Assembly (NCBI GenBank): GCA_038231495.1
Contig: JBBRLG010000048.1
Coordinates: 1 to 21,332, forward strand
DNA: 21,332 nucleotides
Reading direction: 5' to 3'
From: JBBRLG01 sp038231495
GTDB taxonomy: Bacteria; Planctomycetota; Planctomycetia; Gemmatales; Gemmataceae
The number at the start of each line of letters is the position of its first letter. Within the stretch, counting starts at the first letter, position 1. The notes below the pieces were generated by a model. It was not told the DNA's origin. It was given only the letters and a program-made list of their open reading frames with translations, and searched no databases. A program made the position numbers and the translations under genes. Shown here piece by piece: positions 8,080-15,403 of this stretch.

Positions 8080-8081
8080 GA

Positions 8082-8411
8082 TTAGGATTCGGATCGTTTC
8101 CGACTGCGGCGCGGCTTGGCGCGGGTCGCCAGCCACTTCTTGAAGGAACTTTGACTCTCGGCGGACGGCCGGCCGGCCAACAGGTTGGCGACGCTGACAT
8201 CCTCGTCGATCGCCGGCCAATGGATGCCGCGACCGCCGCCAATCAGCCGCCAAGAACGCCGCTCCTCGACCGTGGCGTGTGCCAGGCGGGGATACCAGGC
8301 CACCGGCGCGGCAATGGTACGACCGTCGGCCAGCTCCACGGACAGGGTATCCTCGCCCACCTCGACGCGCGTGGCGAGAGCCTCTCGGACTTCAACCGCG
8401 GAAGAACTCAT
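8082..8411 (-). CDS. DUF2442 domain protein
   Basis: 109 residues. The core, GRTIAAPVAWYPRLAHAT, then WRLIGGGRGIHWPAIDED, then VANLLAGR, is the standard DUF2442 pattern (about residues 28-82). A basic tail (KPRRSRKRSES) follows. Its ATG (8411) lies inside the 3' end of the upstream DUF4160 frame, with a 20-nt overlap, so translation is probably coupled. DUF4160 and DUF2442 genes are often paired. The biochemical role is unknown, and I do not claim toxin-antitoxin activity. The DUF4160 partner here carries an in-frame stop, so this protein may be made alone or poorly. Confidence 0.85.
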   Translation of the reverse strand: MSSSAVEVREALATRVEVGEDTLSVELADGRTIAAPVAWYPRLAHATVEERRSWRLIGGGRGIHWPAIDEDVSVANLLAGRPSAESQSSFKKWLATRAKPRRSRKRSES

Positions 8412-8628
8412 GCCAACTCTCCAATAACGGGATTTGGTGCTCTTCGATCAATTCCCGGACCCGGTTGATCTCCGTCCTGCGGAAGCCGTCGCTCCGTTCG
8501 AGGCGGACGGGGTCGAGCCAGAACTTCGCTTCACAGTCGTCGCGTTCGACGTGGACGTGCGGCGGCTAACCACCATCGCCGGCATAGAAGAAGAACCGGA
8601 ACGGTCCCATCCGGAGTACAGTCGGCAT
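8392..8628 (-). pseudogene. DUF4160 protein gene interrupted by an in-frame TAG
   Basis: Reading from ATG 8628 gives MPTVLRMGPFRFFFYAGDGG, then TAG at 8568-8566, then PPHVHVERDDCEAKFWLDP and on to a natural TGA at 8394-8392. This is a complete 78-codon DUF4160 protein except for codon 21. The family normally has Glu before PPHVHV, so one G-to-T change (GAG to TAG) explains it. No in-frame restart codon follows the stop. The TAG rules out selenocysteine. Either a recent nonsense mutation, a base error in the assembly, or (unlikely) readthrough. Confidence 0.8.
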
Positions 8629-8830
8629 GTGCCCATACTATGCCCGGAGGTTGTCGAGTGCAACGTGCCCCTTGAGCAAACCGCTGGCCTCACCACCACG
8701 CACAGCAGTCGGTGCCGCTGGAGCGACTGCCGAGCAGGTCTTTTTACTGCAATGGCCGTACAATGAATTGACGCCATTTTTCCCGGTTGGCTGCACGCAG
8801 TCCTTATGCAGTTACAAGAAAGGTTTAGCC
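8629..8830. promoter_or_regulatory. Divergent intergenic region upstream of the selenoprotein and DUF4160 genes
   Basis: 202 bases without a gene. On the minus strand TTGCAC, a 17-nt gap and TAGTAT end 6 nt before the DUF4160 ATG, a possible promoter with a very short leader. On the plus strand TTGACG at 8768-8773 could be a -35, but no good -10 follows. AAGAAAGG at 8817-8824 is the likely ribosome binding site for ATG 8831. Confidence 0.35.
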
Positions 8831-10297
8831 ATGCGACGAATCGAGCCGTTCCTGGTGATGCTGGTTGTCCTGGCAGCGGCGACGCCGTCGGACGCGGTGC
8901 CGTACGAGCCGAAAGTCGGGCAGCGGCACGCCGACTTCACGCTCCCGAATACCGCCACTGGCAAGCCGGTCGCGCTGTCGGACTTCCGCGGCAAAAAGGT
9001 GCTGCTCATCCAGTTCGCGTCGTGGTGAGCGGGCTGCCGCCAGCACGTGCCGGTCTGGCACGAAGGAACCGCGAAGTGGGTCAAGGACGGCAAGCTCGTC
9101 CTCTTGGGCGTCACCCAGGAGCAGCACGCCGACCGCTGCCGATTGCTGGCCCAGTGGAAGGGCTTCGACTGGCCGATCTTGCACGACCCCATTAACGTCC
9201 TGGAAGCGACGGCCGTGCCGCTCCTGGTGGCGATCGACGAGCACGGCATCGTGCGCTCGACCCGGCCCGCCCTGGCCACCTTCCAGGCCGACTTCCTCGA
9301 CAAGACCTTCACCGACGACGCCAAGGGCGGCCGCGCCAACCGCATCACCCCCGCCCTAAAAGACGGTGAGCGCAGCCCGGACTGGGACGCCTTGCGGGCG
9401 CGGGCGAAAGAGGTCGGCGACGCGGCGACGTGGCGGGAACTCGGCGACGCCCTGGCCCTGTGGGGAGGAGATAAGCATCTGGACGAGGCGCTGGACGCCT
9501 ACGGCCGGGCGGCGCAACTCGACCCAAAGGATGGGCCGGCTCTGTTCCGGCTCGGCGTCTGTTACCGACAGCGCTCCGAGACCACGGGGCACCGGCCCGG
9601 CGACTTCCAGGCCGCCATCGCTGCTTGGGGCCGGGCGCTGGACCTCGACCCGAACCAGTACATTTGGCGGCGACGCATCCAGCAGTACGGGCCTCGGCTT
9701 GACAAGCCCTACGCCTTCTACGACTGGGTCGAGACGGCCGAGAAGGACATTCGTGTCCGCGGCGAAAAGCCGCTGCCGTTGGCGGTACGGCCGGGGGGTG
9801 CGGAGATCGCCCAGCCGCTCAAGGCGCTGCCAGCCCCGCCCGCAGAGGCCCGGAACCCCGACCCGGACGGCAAGGTCCACCGCGACAAGGACGGGCTGAT
9901 TCAGGCCGAAGTGACCGTGGTGCCCGCGCGGGTCCGTCCGGGCCAGGCGGTGCGGATCCACGTCGTCCTCCGTCTCGACCCCAAGCAGCAGGCGCACTGG
10001 AACAACGAGGCAGAACCGCTACGGCTCTGGGTCGAGCCGCCGGCAGGTTGGCAGATCTCCGAGCGGCTTCTCCAGGCTCCGGCGGTTCGGGAGGCCGTGA
10101 GTGGGGAAGAGAGGGCGCTGGACTTCGAGATCAAGGCGCCCAAGGAAGCGCAGGACAAGGTCCGCCTTGACGCCTTCGCCCTCTATAACGTCTGCGACGA
10201 CAAGGGCGGGCAGTGTCGGTTCCTACGGCTCGACGTGCCGATTGATGTCCGGACGTTGCCGGCGGACAATCCGAGCAAGGCCGAGGACAAGAAGTAG
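8831..10297 (+). CDS. Probable selenoprotein: secreted thioredoxin-like (UxxC) / TPR / DsbD-like protein
   Basis: A 488-residue product if TGA 9026-9028 is read as selenocysteine (residue 66). Residues 1-22 are a signal peptide (LVMLVVLAAATPSDA). Residues 27-160 form a TlpA/AhpC-like thioredoxin fold: VGQRHADFTLP, LSDFRGKKVLLIQFASW, then U66-A-G-C69-RQHVP, and a likely cis-Pro at P130 (AVPLLVAID). Residues about 200-275 look like two TPR-type repeats (LDEALDAYGRAAQLDP; FQAAIAAWGRALDLDP). Residues about 350-475 resemble the DsbD N-terminal/DsbC-like domain, with ALYNVCDDKGGQCRFLR holding C455 and C462. The frame is open and family-like on both sides of the TGA, and homologues carry Cys there. 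It probably acts outside the cytoplasmic membrane in thiol redox chemistry; substrates are unknown. A conventional caller would give a 65-aa fragment and an ORF starting near 9047. Confidence 0.85.
9026..9062 (+). promoter_or_regulatory. Selenocysteine UGA codon with bacterial SECIS hairpin
   Basis: TGA is at 9026-9028. A perfect 6-bp stem, CGTGCC (9046-9051) with GGCACG (9057-9062), encloses the 5-nt loop GGTCT (9052-9056). There are 23 nt between the TGA and the loop. This fits the known bacterial rules: a short stem-loop just after the UGA, a 3-14 nt apical loop, G among the first two loop bases, and the loop about 16-37 nt from the UGA. From memory, GGUCU is also the core of the fdhF and Moorella fdhA loops bound by SelB. 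It lies within the coding sequence, as bacterial SECIS elements do. Confidence 0.85.
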
Positions 10298-10334
10298 CGG
10301 AAAGCTGCCCCGGATATCCTCCGTGAAGGCAACA

Positions 10335-11120
10335 ATGCCGCCGTGGTGGCGCGTCCCCCCGTCGCCGCGGCGGCCCCATGCTTGCCAAGCTCAACACCTA
10401 CGCCCTCGTTTGGTCGTGCCGTTGGTGGCGGTGCCACTGTTGGCAGACGAACCCACGAAGGTCACGCCGGGACCGGCCGTGTCGTTGAATTTGCTGACAC
10501 GGCACAGCCATGTGACGCCGACGCGCGGCGGCTTCTGCCATACCGGCGGCGGCAACATCGATGTCCAGCAGCCGGCCGGCTACACCGTCGTCATCACCAT
10601 GACCGGCGTGGCCGTCGCCGGCGCGCACCCCTGCAAGAGTTCCGTCGCGACGATGGACTTCGACCTGGCGCAGTGCTTCGAGATCGCGTTTGAAAAGCCC
10701 GAAGTGAAGGCCGCGAAGCTCACCATCGAAGGGCGCGTCATCGGCCTGCTGCGGAGTCAGGCGAAGGGCAACGCCTCGGAGGGCAACGGTTGCGCGACGG
10801 TGGCGGGCGCGGGTTGCGAGACGTTGTCGCTGTGCGTGCCGGCCCACGCGGTCGGCTGCGGCGAAAACCTGTCGATCAACGACCGCGACGGCCCGGCGAG
10901 CGTCGCGATCAAGCCGGGCAAGTATACGCTGCACCAGACGTTTGCGGTCAGCGCGACGCACCCGAACAGCCTGCTGCCGGGCAAGGCCGCGTCGGCGGAG
11001 TTCGCGCCCGACCCGGCGCTCGACCCGCTGTGGATCAGCTACTGGGAGCCGTTTCACGGGGCTAACAAGAAGGACTTCGGGTTTCAGATTACGGTGAAAG
11101 TCGTGGACGACACGCGCTGA
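10335..11120 (+). CDS. Cysteine-rich secreted protein, unknown function (start uncertain)
   Basis: 261 residues from ATG 10335, which has GAAGG 5 nt upstream. The body after LVVPLVAVPLLADEPTK reads as a secreted protein with seven cysteines in the mature part (contexts GFCHT, HPCKS, AQCFE, NGCAT, AGCET, SLCVP, VGCGE). No known family recognised. The N-terminus is odd: from ATG 10335 the first 28 residues are Pro/Arg-rich and poor as a signal peptide. A better one (MLAKLNTYALV...) starts at ATG 10378 in another frame and would need one extra base near 10408 to join the body. It follows the selenoprotein by 37 nt on the same strand, so the two may be co-transcribed. Confidence 0.65.
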   Translation: MPPWWRVPPSPRRPHACQAQHLRPRLVVPLVAVPLLADEPTKVTPGPAVSLNLLTRHSHVTPTRGGFCHTGGGNIDVQQPAGYTVVITMTGVAVAGAHPCKSSVATMDFDLAQCFEIAFEKPEVKAAKLTIEGRVIGLLRSQAKGNASEGNGCATVAGAGCETLSLCVPAHAVGCGENLSINDRDGPASVAIKPGKYTLHQTFAVSATHPNSLLPGKAASAEFAPDPALDPLWISYWEPFHGANKKDFGFQITVKVVDDTR

Positions 11121-11127
11121 GCCGGTC

Positions 11128-11174
11128 TTGCCGCTTGCGGCTGAGCGCAATTGGCGCTCAGCCGCAAGCGGCAA
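11128..11174. repeat. GCCGCTTGCGGC palindrome family, copy 2
   Basis: Perfect 21-bp arms (11128-11148 and 11154-11174) enclose loop AATTG. The left arm starts 8 nt after the stop of the cysteine-rich protein gene (11120) and the right arm ends 30 nt before the polX start. Confidence 0.9.
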
Positions 11175-11204
11175 TTCAGTATCCTGAACGTCAGGGGTAC
11201 ACTC

Positions 11205-12956
11205 ATGGACAAAGATCAAGTCGCCGCCGCCTTGACCGAGATCGGCACGCTCCTCGAAATCCAGGGCGAAAACTCGTTCCGCTGCAACGCCTACCACAAC
11301 GGCGCCCTCGCCATTTCCCAGTACGAAGGCGACCTCGGCGAACTGGTCCGCACCGGCAAACTCAACACCCTCCGCGGCATCGGCGACACGCTGCGCGACA
11401 AAATCACCACCCTGGTCAATACCGGCTCATTGCCTTTCCTCGAAGACCTGCGCGCCAAGACGCCCGTCGGCCTGTTGAAGATGCTGCGCATCCAGGGCCT
11501 CGGTCCGAAGAAGGTGAAGGCGATTTACGACCAACTGAAAGTTGACAGTCTCGAAAAGTTGAAAGAGGCGTGCGCGGACGACCGGGTCGCCAAGCTGAAG
11601 GGGTTCGGAGCCAAGACCCAGCAGAAAATCCTCGAAGGCATCGAGTTCTTGAACGAGGCCGGCGACCGCGTACGCATCGACCAGGCGCTGCCGCTGGCGA
11701 CGAGCCTCCTCGAAGGGCTGCGCAAGCTGCCGGGCGTGATCCGCATTGAATTGTGCGGCAGCCTGCGCCGCCGGCGCGAGACGATCAAGGACATCGACAT
11801 CCTCATCAGCTCCGACGACCCGCAGCCGATCATGGACCACTTCGTCCAGCTGCCGGGCGTACTCCAAGTGACGGGCCACGGCGAAACGAAGTCGAGCGTC
11901 GTCGTCGGCAACGGCCACCTCGGCGGCAGCAAGAAGGTCACAATGAACGCCGACCTGCGCGTCGTCAGCGACGAGCAGTTCCCGTTCGCGCTGCACTACT
12001 TCACCGGCAGCAAGGCCCACAACATCGCCCTGCGTCAGCGCGCCCAGGCCCAGGGGTTGAAGCTCAACGAATATGCCCTGGCCGGGCCGGACAAGAACGT
12101 GAAGTGCCGCGACGAGGCGGCGCTGTACAAGGCACTCGGTCTGGATTACATCCCGCCGGAGTTGCGCGAGGACACCGGCGAGATGCAGGCCGCCGTCGAA
12201 CACACGCTGCCGGAGTTGATCGAGATCGACGACATTCAGGGCGTCTTTCACTGTCATTCGACCTACAGCGACGGCAACAACACGCTGGACGAAATGGCCG
12301 CGGCCGCGAAGGCGCTGGGGCTGAAGTATTTCGGTTTCGGCGACCACTCGCAATCGCTGACGGTGGCCAACGGTTTGAGCGTCGAGCGCGTCCGCCACCA
12401 ACACGAGGCGATCGACGCCTTGAGCAAGAAGCTCAAGGGCATCAAGCTGTTCAAGGGCATCGAGTGCGACATCCTGGCCGACGGCAGTATGGATTACGAC
12501 GACGACGTGCTGGCCAGTTTCGATTACGTGGTGGCGAGCGTGCATTCGCACTTCGGCCAGCCGCGCGACGAGATGACGGCCCGCATCGTCCGCGCGATTC
12601 GGCACCCGGCGGTACGCATCCTGGGCCACGCGACCGGCCGACTGCTCCTGCGCCGGGAGGGCTATCAAGTCGATCTCGAAGCGGTGTTGCAGGCGGCGGC
12701 GGAAACCGGCACCATGATCGAGATTAACGCCCACCCGCAGCGGCTCGACCTCGACTGGATTCATTGCAAGCGGGCGCGGGCGCTCGGCGTGCCGTTGGTC
12801 ATCAACCCCGACGCGCACAGTACCGGCGACATCGACCTCTATCGCTACGGCGTGGACGTGGCGCGGCGCGGCTGGCTGAGTAAGGCCGACGTTTTCAACA
12901 CGCGGTCGGCGGCGGAAGTTGCGAAGGTTTTCGCGCACGGCAAGAAACGCGCGTGA
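11205..12956 (+). CDS. polX: DNA polymerase X family protein with PHP domain
   Basis: A 583-residue bacterial PolX, a gap-filling repair polymerase with an attached PHP phosphoesterase/3'-5' exonuclease domain. The N-terminal HhH region (about 1-150) shows LRGIGDTLRDKI and IQGLGPKKVKAI. The nucleotidyltransferase palm has GSLRRRRETIKDIDIL at 185-200 (metal-binding D196 and D198), with D250 in MNADLRV. The PHP domain starts near 345 with FHCHSTYSDG (H349, H351, D356). It contains FGDHSQSL near 378, VASVHSHFG and the late NPDAHST metal ligands. Length is normal. ATG 11205 is preceded by AGGGG 8 nt upstream; the longer frame from 11151 runs through the upstream palindrome and is rejected. Confidence 0.95.
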   Translation: MDKDQVAAALTEIGTLLEIQGENSFRCNAYHNGALAISQYEGDLGELVRTGKLNTLRGIGDTLRDKITTLVNTGSLPFLEDLRAKTPVGLLKMLRIQGLGPKKVKAIYDQLKVDSLEKLKEACADDRVAKLKGFGAKTQQKILEGIEFLNEAGDRVRIDQALPLATSLLEGLRKLPGVIRIELCGSLRRRRETIKDIDILISSDDPQPIMDHFVQLPGVLQVTGHGETKSSVVVGNGHLGGSKKVTMNADLRVVSDEQFPFALHYFTGSKAHNIALRQRAQAQGLKLNEYALAGPDKNVKCRDEAALYKALGLDYIPPELREDTGEMQAAVEHTLPELIEIDDIQGVFHCHSTYSDGNNTLDEMAAAAKALGLKYFGFGDHSQSLTVANGLSVERVRHQHEAIDALSKKLKGIKLFKGIECDILADGSMDYDDDVLASFDYVVASVHSHFGQPRDEMTARIVRAIRHPAVRILGHATGRLLLRREGYQVDLEAVLQAAAETGTMIEINAHPQRLDLDWIHCKRARALGVPLVINPDAHSTGDIDLYRYGVDVARRGWLSKADVFNTRSAAEVAKVFAHGKKRA

Positions 12957-13036
12957 CGGGAGGGTGGCGGACGGGATAAGATGGGTCGTCTGGTACTCGC
13001 CAACAAGGTAGAGACTCTTACCCCGGTGACCCACCC

Positions 13037-13750
13037 ATGAAACGATTCGCCAGTCTCGTCGTCGCGTTTTTCCTCCTGGCCGCGCCGGTCCGCGCTCACT
13101 TCCTGTGGCTCCTGCCGGCCGACCCGAAGGACGAGAAGTCGGTGCCGCGCCTCATCTTCAGCGACGACCTCAAGCCGGACTCCGCAGAGCTGTTGAAAAA
13201 GGTCGGCAAACCGGCCCTTTTTGCGCGCGACCTGGACCTCAAAACGACGGAATTAAAACTGGACGACGGCAAAGAGACAATCCCGGTAATCGTGAAGGGC
13301 AAGGGGCCGCTGGTAATCGGCGGCGTCTGCAAGTACGGCGTCTACCAGAAAGACGATAAAGCCGACCCGATACTTGTCTATTACTACGCCAAGACGTATT
13401 TCGGAGAGGACTTGACCAAGAAGCCGCCGAAGGGTTTGCTCGACCCCTGGGACAAGCTGCCGCTAGAGATCGTCCTGTTGGAGAAGCCGCAATTCACGGT
13501 CGCGGTGCTGTGGAAGGGCAAGCCGCTGGCCGACGCCGAGGTCGTGTTGTACGTGCCGGGCCGGGCCGAGTCGGTCAAAGGCAAAACGGGCGCGGACGGC
13601 CAGTACGTCGTGAAAATGCCGGCGCAGAGCGGCGTCTACGGGTTGCGGGCCAGCCATACCGAGAACGTCGGCGGTGAGTTCGACGGCAAGAAGTATACGG
13701 CGACCCGGCACCACGCGACGCTGACGTTTCCGGTGGATAAGACGAAATAG
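13037..13750 (+). CDS. Secreted DUF4198-like (NikM-like) protein
   Basis: 237 residues. A signal peptide MKRFASLVVAFFLLAAPVRA is followed at once by HFLWLLPADP, the arrangement seen in DUF4198/NikM-like periplasmic proteins, in which the new N-terminal His is thought to help bind metal. The middle contains KPDSAELLKKVGKPALFARD. The C-terminal half has a carboxypeptidase-regulatory-like beta fold (GKPLADAEVVLYVPG, then KTGADGQYVVKMPAQSGVYGLRASH). The end is ATRHHATLTFPV. A role in metal handling at the cell surface is possible, but no transporter genes are adjacent. Stop at 13750 is followed by a palindrome 5 nt later. Confidence 0.8.
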   Translation: MKRFASLVVAFFLLAAPVRAHFLWLLPADPKDEKSVPRLIFSDDLKPDSAELLKKVGKPALFARDLDLKTTELKLDDGKETIPVIVKGKGPLVIGGVCKYGVYQKDDKADPILVYYYAKTYFGEDLTKKPPKGLLDPWDKLPLEIVLLEKPQFTVAVLWKGKPLADAEVVLYVPGRAESVKGKTGADGQYVVKMPAQSGVYGLRASHTENVGGEFDGKKYTATRHHATLTFPVDKTK

Positions 13751-13755
13751 GTGGT

Positions 13756-13795
13756 ATTGCCGCTTGCGGCTGAGCGCTCAGCCGCAAGCGGCAAT
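13756..13795. repeat. GCCGCTTGCGGC palindrome family, copy 3 (perfect 40-bp palindrome)
   Basis: A perfect palindrome of 20-bp half-sites with no spacer (ATTGCCGCTTGCGGCTGAGC and complement). It fills the gap between the stop of the DUF4198-like gene (13750) and the stop of the convergent kinase gene (13801), where a bidirectional terminator would be expected. No T-tract. Confidence 0.92.
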
Positions 13796-13800
13796 TCACC

Positions 13801-15258
13801 TCATTTCGCCACCGCCCCTCCCTGAGCCATCAGGTAGGCCCGCAAATCGCAGTAGATTTGCGCACAAAGTTTTTGCCAGATGCCGTCGGTACTGACCTCG
13901 GGCGACGGCGCGTGCAGCACGAGCGTGATGCGCATCTGGGCCTCACGCTGGTTTTCGCCGCGCTGCAAGCGCAGCTCCATTTCAAACGTATTCTGCTTGC
14001 GGTTGAAGCCGAGCCAGGACAGCGAGTTGGCGCGCTTCGGCGTCGCGTACACGCAGCCCTTGCCGCCCAGGCGCACGCGAATGCGGCCCGGCACGCTCTC
14101 GATCACCTCGCCGCCCGCGTCGTCGATGAAGCCGCGCACCTTGTACGTCGCGATGCGTTCCGGCATCCAGGCGTCCATGTGATAAATCACGGCCAGCGGG
14201 TCGTCGGCCGGCAACGGCGTCGGGTCCGACGGCCCGGCGGTCGCGGCGGTCTGTATGTGGGGCACGATGGCAACGCGGCCCGACGGCATGACGCGCGGCG
14301 GCACCCGATCCACGGGCCGCAGCGGCGCGGCCTGCCGCACCACGGTTGCTGCGGGGTGGCTGCCGGACGTCGGTTGCGGGGTCGCCCGCGCCGCGGCCCC
14401 GGTGGCACTGCCGTTCATCGCAGTTTCGTAACGCTGCGCCAGCAGGCGCGCCGCGTTCGGCCGTTCCGCCGGGTTCTTGGACAGGCAGTCGTGGACGAGT
14501 TGCTCCACGGCATACGGCACGCAACCGGCCGCACCGACTGCCGCGAACGACGGCGCTTCTTCCGTCGCGTGCGCCAGCAGCATCTCCATCGTCGTCCTAC
14601 CCGCGAACGGCAACCGACCGGTCAACATCTCGTAAAGGAGCACGCCCACGCTATAGAGGTCGCCGCGCTGGTCCATCTCCTCGCCGCGGGCCTGTTCGGG
14701 ACACATGTAGCCGGGCGTGCCGACCGCGAACTCGGTGTTCGTCTCCGTGACCTGCAACTCGCCGGGGGCCAACAGCTTGGCCAGGCCGAAATCCATCACC
14801 TTGACGATCTCGTGGCCGGTGTCCGGGTCCACGATCATGATGTTGGCCGGCTTCAGATCGCGGTGGATAATGCCGGCGTCGTGGGCGGCTTGCAGCACTT
14901 CGCAAAACTGCCCGAGCAACCGGCCCACCCGCGCCGGATTGAGCTTACCGGCTTTTTGCAGGATGGTGTCCAGGCCGACGCCGCGCAGGTACTCCATGAC
15001 GATGCACGGCCCGTTGGGGTCGGTGCTGGAGGCGTCGTAGAGGGAGACGGCGTAGGGGTGTTGGAAGCGGGCCATGAGGAGGGTTTCGCGGGCGAAGCGC
15101 TCGCGAAACTTGGGGTCGGCGGCGATGTGGTCGTGCATGACCTTGACGACCACCTGGCGGCCGAGGTCTTTCTGCTCCGCGAGGTAGACGCGGCCCATGC
15201 CCCCTTCGCCGAGGAGGCGGACCGTTTCGTAGCGACCCAGGAAAACGCGGCCAGGCAT
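13801..15258 (-). CDS. Soluble Hanks-type Ser/Thr protein kinase with uncharacterised C-terminal domain
   Basis: 485 residues. Kinase domain about 10-280: glycine loop GEGGMG at 17-22, K39 in VVVKV, catalytic HRDLKPAN at 132-139, DFG at 156-158, activation segment ending GTPGYMCPEQ at 180-189, and RGDLYSVGVLLYEMLTG. All catalytic residues are present. A Pro/Ala/Thr-rich linker (280-350) leads to a domain at about 355-480 that I do not recognise (WMPERIATYKVRGFIDD, RIRVRLGGKG, EMELRLQR). No transmembrane helix is seen, so it is probably cytosolic, unlike PASTA kinases. ATG 15258 sits just before the kinase fold but has no clear Shine-Dalgarno. The much longer open frame upstream overlaps purN in another frame and is spurious. 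Confidence 0.9.
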   Translation of the reverse strand: MPGRVFLGRYETVRLLGEGGMGRVYLAEQKDLGRQVVVKVMHDHIAADPKFRERFARETLLMARFQHPYAVSLYDASSTDPNGPCIVMEYLRGVGLDTILQKAGKLNPARVGRLLGQFCEVLQAAHDAGIIHRDLKPANIMIVDPDTGHEIVKVMDFGLAKLLAPGELQVTETNTEFAVGTPGYMCPEQARGEEMDQRGDLYSVGVLLYEMLTGRLPFAGRTTMEMLLAHATEEAPSFAAVGAAGCVPYAVEQLVHDCLSKNPAERPNAARLLAQRYETAMNGSATGAAARATPQPTSGSHPAATVVRQAAPLRPVDRVPPRVMPSGRVAIVPHIQTAATAGPSDPTPLPADDPLAVIYHMDAWMPERIATYKVRGFIDDAGGEVIESVPGRIRVRLGGKGCVYATPKRANSLSWLGFNRKQNTFEMELRLQRGENQREAQMRITLVLHAPSPEVSTDGIWQKLCAQIYCDLRAYLMAQGGAVAK

Positions 15259-15403
15259 GGAGCGTGTCCACTTGGAGGAGATCGGATGCCACCGTCGCGG
15301 CAGGGGGTACGGGCCGGTCCGCTGCCTGTGCAAGTGTAGGTCGCAAACGCCGGGGGTGACGGGCGCGGGTTGAATTTTTGGCGGAGCGCTTTCGCGCCGG
15401 GTC

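Larger units (their letters stand above)
7664..8081. other. Gene-free stretch built of two unrelated repeat elements
   Basis: 418 bases between the zinc-ribbon stop and the DUF2442 stop. About 75 bases of unremarkable sequence come first, then the double-hairpin element (7739-7915), a short spacer, and copy C of the C/G-tract element (7963-8079). Open frames here are by-products of the repeats: their translations are Pro/Arg-rich, and the same peptides recur wherever the repeats occur. Confidence 0.75.

Noticed and set aside
8566..8568. A second recoded stop (by analogy with the selenoprotein)
   Set aside because: The codon is TAG, not TGA. There is no sign of pyrrolysine use, and the residue expected is Glu, so a nonsense change or base error is simpler.
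9047..10297. A separate gene starting at GTG 9047, downstream of the TGA
   Set aside because: It would begin inside the thioredoxin fold just after the CxxC motif, without a signal peptide or proper ribosome binding site. The upstream 65 codons encode exactly the missing signal peptide and fold start.
11427..13034. A 535-codon minus-strand open frame opposite polX
   Set aside because: Antisense shadow; polX on the plus strand has all catalytic motifs.
13858..15339. A 493-codon plus-strand open frame opposite the kinase gene
   Set aside because: Antisense shadow; the kinase motifs are complete on the minus strand.
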